Shown: piece by piece, positions 15,145-22,586 of the stretch
How the letters are laid out: the number at the start of each line of letters is the position of its first letter
How positions within the stretch are numbered: the first letter of the stretch is position 1
From: JAVBKX01 sp031553835
GTDB taxonomy: Bacteria; Bacteroidota; Bacteroidia; Bacteroidales; Azobacteroidaceae
Length of the DNA: 30,467 bases
NCBI GenBank assembly: GCA_031553835.1
Contig: JAVBKX010000039.1
Coordinates: forward strand, 1 to 30,467
Direction of reading: 5' to 3'
Made by a program: the position numbers and the translations under genes
Notes under the pieces: generated by a model
Seen by the model: the letters and a program-made list of their open reading frames with translations, nothing else
Told to the model about the DNA's origin: nothing
Databases searched by the model: none

Positions 15145-16365
15145 CTACTCTTTTAATGTGTCAGGCGGATTTAATTTCAGCGCCTTTCGGGCCGGATAAA
15201 TGGCCGATAATATGCCGCACAGTAGTACCAACAGCGTGATTTGAATAAATATCCCGGTCGAAATAGCCGGATAAACTAATGATCCGAAACCGTAGTCTTC
15301 AAAATCATCTCCCATCATAAATGAAAGGTCAATGCCGTTTTGCGCTGTTAAGGCGATTACGATCAGCGCCAGTGCGACTCCGATTATACTTCCTGTCAAC
15401 GTCAATAATAGGGATTCGGTCATGATCATCCTGAAAATCTTTGACTTACTCATTCCGATCGCCATCAACATCCCTAATTCGTGCGAGCGTTCGAGTACTG
15501 CCATTAACATTGTGTTGATAATGCCGAAAGCCAGGGCTATGAGGAATATTCCCAGAATAATAGTACTCATTAACGACTGCCATTCGTCCGATAGTTTTAG
15601 CATAGGACTTAATTCTTTCCAGTTTTGTACATCCATGCCGGGCAATTGCTGTTTCAATTCTGTTGTTACGGTTTCACAGGCATCGGCAATGTGAAGCATA
15701 AGGGCTGCTTCATGTATGGCGCCTGCGGGTAATCCGGTCAATTCGGCCACATCGTTTTTATCGACAAAAACATTTCCTTCATCGAAAACACTATTGGTGG
15801 TCTTGAAAATTCCCCCGATGCGAAATGCTAAGTTTACCGTTTCTCCGTTTGCATCTTGAAAACCAACGACTACTTTCGAATGTAGTTTTACTTTGAGTTT
15901 TTCCGCCGTACGTTTGCTCATGACAATGCGCAAAGGTTTTTCGTCCTGTAAGAATGTTCCGCAAGTGTCGGGAATGGATTTGTATAAATCGGAAACTTTC
16001 ATTTCTTCCGGAACATCGACCGCGTTAATCGTCAATCCGACGGTATTGGCGGCGGAAGCAATCATCCCAACTAATTTCAAGCGGTAACTTACGTGCGATA
16101 TGGTGTCGTTTTTACTTACAATGGGTTCTATATCAGATCGAAAAAAATAATCTGCCAAATCATAATTATCTAAAAAGCGCAGGTGATGAATCTGAATGTA
16201 AGATAGTTGGTTGTTGATGTCTGATTTGATCTGACCTTGCATCCATCCGGTGATAAAAGCCATCATAAAAGTACCGGAAAATACGCCAATAACCAGCGCT
16301 CCGATGATAATCGAACTGCGTACTTTATTGCGCCAGATATTTTTCCAAGCAAGATTTAATATCAT
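15145..16365 (-). CDS. FtsX/LolCE-family ABC permease (second copy)
   Basis: The protein has 406 residues and starts with LAWKNIWRNKVRS, the amphipathic N-terminal motif of FtsX-like permeases. One N-terminal membrane segment (about 18-40) is followed by a large periplasmic MacB-PCD-like domain (about 45-260). Three C-terminal membrane segments (about 268-292, 318-345, 372-397) complete the FtsX fold, with ERSHELGMLMAIGMSKSKIF between the second and third, the coupling region to the ATPase. It is paralogous to the 16391-17596 protein, so the complex is probably a LolCE-like heterodimer. Gaps to its neighbours are 25-36 bp. Confidence 0.9.
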   Translation of the reverse strand: MILNLAWKNIWRNKVRSSIIIGALVIGVFSGTFMMAFITGWMQGQIKSDINNQLSYIQIHHLRFLDNYDLADYFFRSDIEPIVSKNDTISHVSYRLKLVGMIASAANTVGLTINAVDVPEEMKVSDLYKSIPDTCGTFLQDEKPLRIVMSKRTAEKLKVKLHSKVVVGFQDANGETVNLAFRIGGIFKTTNSVFDEGNVFVDKNDVAELTGLPAGAIHEAALMLHIADACETVTTELKQQLPGMDVQNWKELSPMLKLSDEWQSLMSTIILGIFLIALAFGIINTMLMAVLERSHELGMLMAIGMSKSKIFRMIMTESLLLTLTGSIIGVALALIVIALTAQNGIDLSFMMGDDFEDYGFGSLVYPAISTGIFIQITLLVLLCGILSAIYPARKALKLNPPDTLKE

Positions 16366-16390
16366 AAATGATTGTTTTATCTATTCACAT

Positions 16391-17596
16391 TCAACTGTCT
16401 GTTATACTCATTTTTAGTATTTTTCTGATAGGATAAATAGCCATCACACAGGTTATTAAAATGATAATAGTAACTTGTGAACCCCATATCATCGGACCGG
16501 CTTCCATAGGTAAAATACCTTCCATGCCGTATTGATGCATCGTATCAGCCAAATTTCCGGTTAAGGGAATCGGGTGCGCATGAAAGTGGAGGATAATCGG
16601 GATGGTTACTATTACCGCCGCAATCGTGCCGAGAGACGACATAATCAGTAATTCCCAAAGTGTAGTGGCGACCAGTTTTTGTCGTTTCATGCCCAGCGAG
16701 ATAACCAGGGCGAATTCATGCCGTCGTTCGTTGGTTAGCATGATGAATGTGCTTAATATACCGAAACCGACAATAATATATAAAATGACCATGATAATTT
16801 TGGAGAATGCTTTATCTGAATCCGCCTGATTCAGCAATTTTTCCATCGTAACCGTCCATGGAAGCACCTCGTATTGTCTGGCGTCGATTTTGCTTTTTAT
16901 TTTGCCGACTACAGCCGATAGCTGCCGTTCGTTTTTGAGTGTAATCAACAGTCCGCTTTCCCCATTTGGGAAACTGATGAAATTTTGCGCCTGAGTTAAT
17001 GAGGTATAAATAAACCGGGCATCCATTTCGGGCATGGGCAATTGCAGAATGCCTTGTATGACAAATAAAGCGGCGGCGCTGGCTCCGTGGTACCCTTGTC
17101 CGATCAACGCCAATGTATCGCCGGTACTTACTTTCAGATATTCGCTCAATGCTTTGCCGATCAGCGCCCCTTTATCGTCGGCTTGCAGATAATTTCCGGA
17201 AATAATATGATCGGCAAGAGACGACATCCGGTTTTCCCGCCCGGGATCTATACCAATGAGGAAGCAAGGTTTTGTCGTTTTTTCCGTCGATGCCATGACA
17301 AATGTTTCCAATCTTGGTGAAGTATAAGCCACTTCAGGTATTGCCTCTATCGAGCGAATGGTGGCAGAATCCATTTCCATGAAATTATCAATCACCTGAT
17401 CGTCCCAATACCCTTTGTGGTGAATCTGGATGTGACCCGTTTGTGTCCTCAATGTTTGATCGATAATGTGGTTCCATGTGCCGTTGGAAAACGACAACAT
17501 GATGACGCAAAAGAAAACGGCAAAGAAGATGGATGCAATGGTGATGAGGCTTCTGCGTTTGTTTCTCCAAATATTTCGCCAGGCTAATTTTAGCAT
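16391..17596 (-). CDS. FtsX/LolCE-family ABC permease (first copy)
   Basis: The protein has 401 residues with the same layout as its neighbour: LAWRNIWRNKRRS, membrane segment about 17-36, periplasmic domain, then three membrane segments in the last 140 residues. NERRHEFALVISLGMKRQKL is the ATPase-coupling stretch. The ATG shares one base with the stop of the LolA-like gene (TAATG), so the periplasmic carrier and the permease are translationally coupled. In LolCDE one permease subunit receives LolA through a periplasmic hook; no specific hook residues could be identified here. Confidence 0.9.
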   Translation of the reverse strand: MLKLAWRNIWRNKRRSLITIASIFFAVFFCVIMLSFSNGTWNHIIDQTLRTQTGHIQIHHKGYWDDQVIDNFMEMDSATIRSIEAIPEVAYTSPRLETFVMASTEKTTKPCFLIGIDPGRENRMSSLADHIISGNYLQADDKGALIGKALSEYLKVSTGDTLALIGQGYHGASAAALFVIQGILQLPMPEMDARFIYTSLTQAQNFISFPNGESGLLITLKNERQLSAVVGKIKSKIDARQYEVLPWTVTMEKLLNQADSDKAFSKIIMVILYIIVGFGILSTFIMLTNERRHEFALVISLGMKRQKLVATTLWELLIMSSLGTIAAVIVTIPIILHFHAHPIPLTGNLADTMHQYGMEGILPMEAGPMIWGSQVTIIILITCVMAIYPIRKILKMSITDS

Positions 17597-18348
17597 TACT
17601 TTATAGATTTCATGTTTTGTTGGGAAAAGAAACTTTCGCTTATAGGTTTGTCAAAATCATTAGAAAGAATAGTCATTACCGTTTTTTGATTGGGTTTATT
17701 GGACGGGATGACTTCCATGCGAGAGGGTAATTTTCGTTTGCCATACTGTTGGATGTCGTAGCTGTTGATGGTATTGATCAATTGATTGTCTTCGTCATAA
17801 AATTCGGATTTTACTTCTATGAAATCAGCTTTGGATATCCAGACAATTACTTTTCCCCATACTACGGCTGCATGTTCTTTGGGAATCATAATGATTTTGT
17901 AACAATCCAATTCGCGTACAGATTCCGTTTTTTCCAACGTATGGTTATAATCGTTGACAGCAGATGATTGTTTGACCAAATCATCATTGGTAAAATCGCT
18001 GCCCATCCAGGATTGCCCCATTACGGATGATGACATTTTAATCATTCGGCCGATGCCGGGTTGCCAGTTCCACAAGTCTTTTTGTCTTTTCAAAAATGCC
18101 TGCCCTTTATCTTTTGCAGGAGCAGTAATCAATACTAAAGCGTAATCGTCACCTTTTGACCAGCTTTTGAAACTGATTTCGCGTTGCCAGGCGGGACGTA
18201 CGATTGTCATTTTTATTTCAGAATACAAACTTGTTCCCCGGCGATTGTCATCTGCTTTTTTCACAATTTCCGTAGCGGTCAGATCTTGCGCTTGTATGGC
18301 TGTCATAGTAATTAACGCACAACAAACAGAAATCAATCGTTTTTTCAT
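17596..18348 (-). CDS. LolA-like outer membrane lipoprotein-sorting family protein
   Basis: The protein has 250 residues with a signal peptide ending AIQA-Q (about 20-21). The mature part matches the LolA-like group annotated as 'outer membrane lipoprotein-sorting protein' (PF17131-type, from memory). Its hallmark is the stretch about residues 110-130 with MGQSWMGSDFTNDDLV, and WNWQPGIGRMIKM precedes it. These proteins have the half-barrel LolA fold that shields acyl chains but are distinct from housekeeping LolA. It is the first gene of the operon with two FtsX permeases, a LolD-type ATPase and a beta-barrel, so it is likely the periplasmic shuttle or acceptor. A perfect dyad (18418-18459) lies 70-111 bp upstream. 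Confidence 0.87.
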   Translation of the reverse strand: MKKRLISVCCALITMTAIQAQDLTATEIVKKADDNRRGTSLYSEIKMTIVRPAWQREISFKSWSKGDDYALVLITAPAKDKGQAFLKRQKDLWNWQPGIGRMIKMSSSVMGQSWMGSDFTNDDLVKQSSAVNDYNHTLEKTESVRELDCYKIIMIPKEHAAVVWGKVIVWISKADFIEVKSEFYDEDNQLINTINSYDIQQYGKRKLPSRMEVIPSNKPNQKTVMTILSNDFDKPISESFFSQQNMKSIK

Positions 18349-18417
18349 TTTTGCTTAGGTTGATGTTGATATTTTAACAAATTTGAAGGTAAAATAGTTT
18401 ATTCTTTCATTTTTTTT

Positions 18418-18459
18418 CACTACTAACCGACTGATTTTGATTTTAGTCGGTTAGTAGTG
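18418..18459. promoter_or_regulatory. Perfect 15-bp dyad upstream of the LolA-like operon
   Basis: CACTACTAACCGACT (18418-18432) is exactly repeated inverted at 18445-18459 around a 12-nt spacer made of GATTTT twice. On the minus strand it lies just upstream of a weak -7-like TACCTTCA (18391-18384), close to where -33 would be. CTAACCGACT/AGTCGGTTAG half-sites look like those of TetR-family repressors. I recall TetR genes beside related operons elsewhere, but no TetR gene remains here. It is not a terminator: no T run follows on either strand. Confidence 0.55.
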
Positions 18460-18653
18460 TTACCGTATATAAATCTTCCGATAAACCGGTGTCCATATTG
18501 TATGAGGAAGCAGATGTGCTGGGAGGAAAAGCCATTGTGGAAAATGAGACTGAACAACCGTCCCGCATGGATATGGAATTACTGTTTAATGCAGTTATTT
18601 CGCAACGGGAAAAAATAACGACTTTGTTTAATTCTTCAAATCGATCATTATGA
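18447..18653 (+). pseudogene. C-terminal remnant of an ABC exporter ATPase
   Basis: An open frame without a start codon runs from the TAG at 18444-18446 to a TGA at 18651-18653 that overlaps the next ATG (ATGA), exactly as in a real operon. The 68 codons read like the accessory tail of Bacteroidales ABC-2 ATPases: VSILYEEADVLGGKAIVEN followed by MDMELLFNAVISQREKITTL. The Walker A, signature and Walker B parts are missing. The frame begins inside the right arm of the 18418-18459 dyad, so the 5' part was probably lost in a deletion that joined this locus to the LolA-like operon's upstream region. Family assignment rests on memory of the tail and the gene context. Confidence 0.5.
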
Positions 18654-19437
18654 GTATCAATTTTAATTGTCAACGCTTTTTCAAGCTTTGTATAAATGAG
18701 ATCCGTCTTAATTATCAAAAAACATTATTGTTTCTCGGAGGCTTAATGGTATTGGAGTCAGTTTATTTCCTGATGAACTATTCGTATAAAAATATTCTGC
18801 AAATAGATAATACTGCAATTGTGTTTATAACTGTGTTAATTATTGCGCATGGATTCTATACTTCAATTCATTGTGGAGAATTTGCGTCCAGAAGAAAAAA
18901 AGAGTCGTTGTTGATGACCCCGGCTTCCCGATCAGAAATATTTATGACCAAATTTGTTTTTAATTATATTGTATATCCTGTAGTGGTCTGCCTGCTCTTT
19001 TTTATTGGCATGAAGTTAGTGGTATATTATAATTTTAAGATTGACCCGGATTGGGAAACTTATAACAATGATGCAAACTCATTAACACGTTTTTACATGC
19101 AGAGATGGTGCTTCCTATTATATTAATCGTCTGGTTCTTTGTGTCTTCTGTTTATTATTGGGGTGCAATGACATTTAAAAAATATGCTTGTTTGAAAGCT
19201 GTTCTTTGTTGGATTATTTTTATGTTGCTATTGGTTCCTGTTTTTTATTGCATTGTTTCCTTGATTTTTGGACAAGTTCCAGTTTTTTATTTTCCATTTG
19301 CAGGTATGCGTTTTGAAGGACTACAAGAAATAATTATATTGTCGTATTATCCTTATTTGCTTTTTAGGGTAGGAGTCTTTGTGTCGATTGCTTTACTGAT
19401 TATTTCCAGAGTTAAATTTAATGAGAAAACAATTTAG
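18650..19437 (+). pseudogene. ABC-2 type permease, frameshifted in a T run
   Basis: Two frames, 18650-19126 (158 aa) and 19105-19437 (110 aa), together give one membrane protein of about 262 residues with roughly six hydrophobic segments. The first part has RRKKESLLMTPASRSEIFMT, the 'PAS' loop typical of Bacteroidetes ABC-2 permeases. One extra T in the T5 run 19090-19094 would join them as TRF-LHAEMVLPIILIVWFF without any other change. The gene therefore looks like a single-base frameshift mutant, a slippage variant, or a base-calling error. Its partner ATPase is only a remnant just upstream, and the GntR regulator follows 3 bp downstream, so the exporter is probably inactive. Confidence 0.7.
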
Positions 19438-19440
19438 ATT

Positions 19441-19812
19441 ATGCAATTTTCTGATAATCAAGCTATATATATTCAAATAGCAGAATTTATATGCGAAAAA
19501 ATTTTGAAAGAAGAATGGAATGCCGGAGATCGAATTCCTTCGGTGAGGGATCTGGCTGTTTCTATGGAAGTAAATCCCAATACAATTATAAATACTTACG
19601 ATTATTTGCAACAAAAAGAAATTATTTTCAATAAACGTGGTATTGGATATTTTGTAGAAGATAAAGCGAAAAAGAATATTTTGAAAGAACGTCGGCAGCT
19701 TTTTATGAACCAGGAGCTTCCTGCGTTTTTTAAGAATATTCATCTGTTGGGTTTTTCATGGGAAGAGATAACTGTGCAATGGGAGAGGTATAATGAAGAA
19801 ATGAAAAAATGA
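19441..19812 (+). CDS. GntR-family regulator, YtrA subfamily
   Basis: The protein has 123 residues, the usual YtrA-type length: a winged HTH (about 10-75; IYIQIAEFICEKILKEEW, then GDRIPSVRDLAVSMEVNPNT and GIGYFV) and only a short helical tail instead of a large ligand domain. Such regulators control the ABC exporter cassette beside them and are usually induced by cell-envelope antibiotics or stress. Here the ATPase and permease of the cassette are broken while the regulator is intact. Its last residues, NEEMKK, already lie in the 8-bp repeat array, and its TGA (19810-19812) overlaps the next repeat ATG. It starts 3 bp after the permease stop. Confidence 0.9.
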   Translation: MQFSDNQAIYIQIAEFICEKILKEEWNAGDRIPSVRDLAVSMEVNPNTIINTYDYLQQKEIIFNKRGIGYFVEDKAKKNILKERRQLFMNQELPAFFKNIHLLGFSWEEITVQWERYNEEMKK

Positions 19813-19896
19813 AGAAATGAAAAAATGAAAAAATGAAGAAATGAAAAAATGAAGAAATGAAGAAATGAAGAAATGAAAAAATGAAGAAATGAAGAA
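19793..19896 (+). repeat. Thirteen 8-bp units forming a chain of ATGA stop/start overlaps
   Basis: Thirteen contiguous units of ATGAARAA (R = A or G) run from 19793 to 19896. Reading any unit gives ATG-AAR-AAA-TGA, where the TGA overlaps the ATG of the next unit. The GntR stop (19810-19812) overlaps the ATG at 19809, eleven such three-codon frames (M-K-K-stop) follow, and the last overlaps the ATG at 19897 that opens the 261-codon gene. The leftward frame across this stretch (19730-19936, Phe/His-rich) is a low-complexity shadow. Confidence 0.92.
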
Positions 19897-20682
19897 ATGA
19901 AAAAAATGAATGAAATGAAAAAGATAAAACTTTCAACTATATTATTGATAGGAGTATTTGTTGTATTGATCGGTATTTTGGTGTGGCAGGCTGTATTTTC
20001 TAAAAATATGATGAGGAATCGGGAAAAACTTGACTCAGCATCTTCAATAGATGAATTATATGAATACCTGGCGAAATCGGATCATTATTGTATGCATTCT
20101 ATTATGAATATTGATAGTATGAGCATTAATGGGCTATGTGTTCAGATTATGAAAAGCAATAAAACCGCTATGTTTGTTTCCAATGAAATTGGTATCATAG
20201 GATTTGACGGCGATCAGTTGATCTTTCGAAATGATGTATTAGAGACAAAGCTCAACACTGATTTGCCGAATATAAATATCTTAGGGGTCGGATCGGAAAA
20301 TTCATTGTATATCAATACATGTAATCATAAATTTTTCAGGGATGTCACTCTTAGAAATATTGCTGTCGCGGCAGCTACCGGTCGTGTTGAGATTCGGGAT
20401 AAATCGAAAGAACTGAATCTTGATTTGCAAATGAATGCCGGACATTTTTATATAGAGTTAGCTCCGGAAACTCATATTGGCCATTTGAATATAGATGGAA
20501 TAATCGCCAATACTCTTAATATGCGTAGTGCAGACAGTGTGATTGAAGTAAAAGGTGATTTTGCCTGCAATTCGTTACATATTGATTTAGTGAGCCCGGA
20601 ACCTCATAAATTGCATTTGCCTGAAAGTTTGAAAGAACGAAAGGACGATATTCATGTAAGTGATAATATCGAAATTTTGTAA
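19897..20682 (+). CDS. Membrane-anchored beta-rich protein (DUF2807-like?)
   Basis: The protein has 261 residues from the ATG at 19897, where the ATGA ladder ends; in-frame ATGs at 19906 and 19915 are equally possible, and 19915 (MKKIKLSTILLIG) gives the most typical N-terminus. One membrane segment (about 12-32) is followed by an extracytoplasmic part. Its second half, with repeated short strands (ELNLDLQMNAGHFYIEL, IGHLNIDGIIANTLNM, VIEVKGDFACNSLHI), suggests a beta-solenoid such as DUF2807/DUF4097 adhesin-like domains. Proteins of this kind often accompany GntR/ABC-2 cassettes in Bacteroidales. No catalytic motif is visible; the family link is tentative. Confidence 0.7.
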   Translation: MKKMNEMKKIKLSTILLIGVFVVLIGILVWQAVFSKNMMRNREKLDSASSIDELYEYLAKSDHYCMHSIMNIDSMSINGLCVQIMKSNKTAMFVSNEIGIIGFDGDQLIFRNDVLETKLNTDLPNINILGVGSENSLYINTCNHKFFRDVTLRNIAVAAATGRVEIRDKSKELNLDLQMNAGHFYIELAPETHIGHLNIDGIIANTLNMRSADSVIEVKGDFACNSLHIDLVSPEPHKLHLPESLKERKDDIHVSDNIEIL

Positions 20683-20754
20683 ATTACGAATAAAAAATCA
20701 TGAATTACGATTTTCGACAGAGAATCCGTAATTCGTGATTTTTTATTCGTAATT
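20682..20754. terminator. Long inverted repeat between convergent genes
   Basis: The 28-nt arms (20682-20709 and 20727-20754) are reverse complements with a single mismatch, around a 17-nt loop. The repeat fills the gap between the stop of the 261-aa gene and the stop of the phosphohexomutase, and each arm contains an A6 or T6 run. It probably acts as a bidirectional terminator. Its length is greater than a typical intrinsic terminator and could also reflect a small mobile palindrome. Confidence 0.65.
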
Positions 20755-20759
20755 GAATA

Positions 20760-22508
20760 TTAAACTCCTAACGATGCTCTTACCGCTTCAATTTTAGCCT
20801 GCGCTTCTTCTTCTGCTTTAGCTAATCCGGCGCGGTCGTTGACTTGACTTTGAACTTCGATGTAGAATTTGATTTTTGGCTCGGTGCCCGACGGGCGGAC
20901 AGATACTTTGGTATTGTCTTCCGTAAAATATTGCAATACATTGGCTGTTGTAGGCATATCGAGAGTAAATGTCTCGTTTTGAATCAAATCTTTGCCAACT
21001 AATTTTGCAAAATCTTTGGTCAGAACAACTTTAGAACCGGCGATTTCTTTCGGCGGATTTTCCCGGAAATTTTTCATCATTGCTTCAATTTCTTCAGCGC
21101 CTGATTTTCCTTGCTTTACTACCGAAATGCCTTTTTCTTTTGAGAATCCGTATTCTACATAAATATCTTGCAACATCTCGTAGAGCGTTTTGCCGTTATC
21201 TTTTGCCCAGGCGGCAATTTCGGCGATCAACATGGCAGCCGATACCGCATCTTTGTCGCGCACAAAATCTTCAGCAAGGAAGCCATAACTTTCTTCTCCG
21301 CCTCCAATGTATTTTTTCTTGCCTTCGTTTTCTTTGATGATGGCAGCAATCCATTTGAATCCGGTGTAACAATCATACATTTCGATGCCATTACGATCTG
21401 CCACTGTTTTAGCTAATTCTGTGGTGACAATTGTTTTTACAACATATTCATCGCCGGTTAATTTTCCGGATTTTTTCCAATTCGAGATGAGATAATACAA
21501 ACAAATCAGGAACGTTTGGTTTCCGTTGACTAAAACAAATTCTCCTTTGTCATTTTTTACTGCAATTCCTACACGGTCGGCATCCGGATCGGTCGCCAAT
21601 ACAAGTTCCGCTCCGGTTTCCCGGGCTTTTTTTACCGCCAAATCAAGCGCTGCGGCTTCTTCGGGATTGGGAGAAATAACGGTTGGAAAATCTCCGCTTA
21701 CCACATCTTGTTCGGGAACGTGGATGATGTTGGTAAAGCCCATGGCCTTTAGTCCGGCGGGAACTAAACGGACGCCCGTTCCGTGAATGGGCGTGTAAAC
21801 GATTTTTATGTCGCGTTGATTTTTGATTGCTTCGGGAGAAAGGGAGATGCTCAGCAGGTCCTGGATAAACCGGTTGTCTATTTCCTGACCAAGCGTGCTG
21901 ATAAGCGATTTATTTCCTTTGAAATTAATGTCTTTAGCCGAGCGGATTTTATTCACCTCGGCAATAATATTCCGGTCGTGTGGAGCAATGACCTGAGCTC
22001 CATCGTCCCAATACGCTTTATAGCCGTTGTATTCTTTCGGATTGTGCGAAGCTGTGAGAATGATACCGCTTTGACATCCAAATTGACGGATCACATAACT
22101 GATTTCAGGAGTAGGCCGTAAATCATCAAAAAGATACACTTTAATGCCATTGGCAGAAAAAATATCAGCGGATATTTCTGCAAATTTCCGGCTGTTGTTG
22201 CGGCAATCGTGACCAATTACTACTTTGATTTCCTCCAGGTCTGAAAATTCCATTTTCAGATAATTAGATAATCCCTGGGTTGCTGCGCCGACAGTGTAGA
22301 TATTCATGCGATTGCTACCTACGCCCATGATTCCTCGCAGACCTCCGGTTCCAAATTCCAGATCTTTATAAAAAGCTTCGATTAATTCCGTTTTGTCTTC
22401 ATTGTTCAGCATCCGTTGTACTTCAGCCTTAGTTTCTGCATCATAGCCTTCTGTCAGCCATGATTCTGCTTTAGTAATTACTTGTTTCAATAAAGCTTCG
22501 TCTTTCAT
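20760..22508 (-). CDS. Phosphoglucomutase/phosphomannomutase (alpha-D-phosphohexomutase)
   Basis: The protein has 582 residues, the long form typical of Bacteroidetes. It interconverts hexose 1- and 6-phosphates in the cytoplasm, feeding nucleotide-sugar and glycan synthesis. All four active-site blocks are present: TASHNPKEYNGYK (152-164) with phospho-Ser154, DPDADRVG (307-314) binding Mg2+, the sugar-specificity loop GGGEESYGF (402-410), and the phosphate-binding loop RPSGTEPKIKFY (538-549). The GEESYG loop fits phosphoglucomutase or phosphopentomutase-like PGM2 members better than pure PMM. It is preceded by a 78-bp gap with small repeats and is not tightly linked to the operon upstream. 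Confidence 0.93.
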   Translation of the reverse strand: MKDEALLKQVITKAESWLTEGYDAETKAEVQRMLNNEDKTELIEAFYKDLEFGTGGLRGIMGVGSNRMNIYTVGAATQGLSNYLKMEFSDLEEIKVVIGHDCRNNSRKFAEISADIFSANGIKVYLFDDLRPTPEISYVIRQFGCQSGIILTASHNPKEYNGYKAYWDDGAQVIAPHDRNIIAEVNKIRSAKDINFKGNKSLISTLGQEIDNRFIQDLLSISLSPEAIKNQRDIKIVYTPIHGTGVRLVPAGLKAMGFTNIIHVPEQDVVSGDFPTVISPNPEEAAALDLAVKKARETGAELVLATDPDADRVGIAVKNDKGEFVLVNGNQTFLICLYYLISNWKKSGKLTGDEYVVKTIVTTELAKTVADRNGIEMYDCYTGFKWIAAIIKENEGKKKYIGGGEESYGFLAEDFVRDKDAVSAAMLIAEIAAWAKDNGKTLYEMLQDIYVEYGFSKEKGISVVKQGKSGAEEIEAMMKNFRENPPKEIAGSKVVLTKDFAKLVGKDLIQNETFTLDMPTTANVLQYFTEDNTKVSVRPSGTEPKIKFYIEVQSQVNDRAGLAKAEEEAQAKIEAVRASLGV

Positions 22509-22510
22509 TT

Positions 22511-22579
22511 TTAAATTATACGTTTAAATTATACGTTATAACTACAGCTTGACACTAATTCGCGTAAGTCGTAGTTATA
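22511..22579. repeat. Small repeats between the dipeptidase and the mutase
   Basis: A 13-bp unit TTAAATTATACGT occurs twice in tandem (from 22511 and 22524). TATAACTAC (22537-22545) is inverted at 22571-22579. On the minus strand the inverted repeat lies just downstream of the dipeptidase stop and could be a weak terminator or processing site; the tandem repeat falls in the leader of the mutase gene. Confidence 0.5.
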
Positions 22580-22586
22580 GATTTTT

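Noticed and set aside
18443..18718. Leftward 91-codon frame
   Set aside because: The opposite strand carries the ATPase-tail remnant that ends in an ATGA overlap with the permease start, which explains the region better.
19730..19936. Leftward Phe/His/Ser-rich open frame
   Set aside because: It is only the reverse reading of the 8-bp repeat array; composition is a direct result of the repeat.
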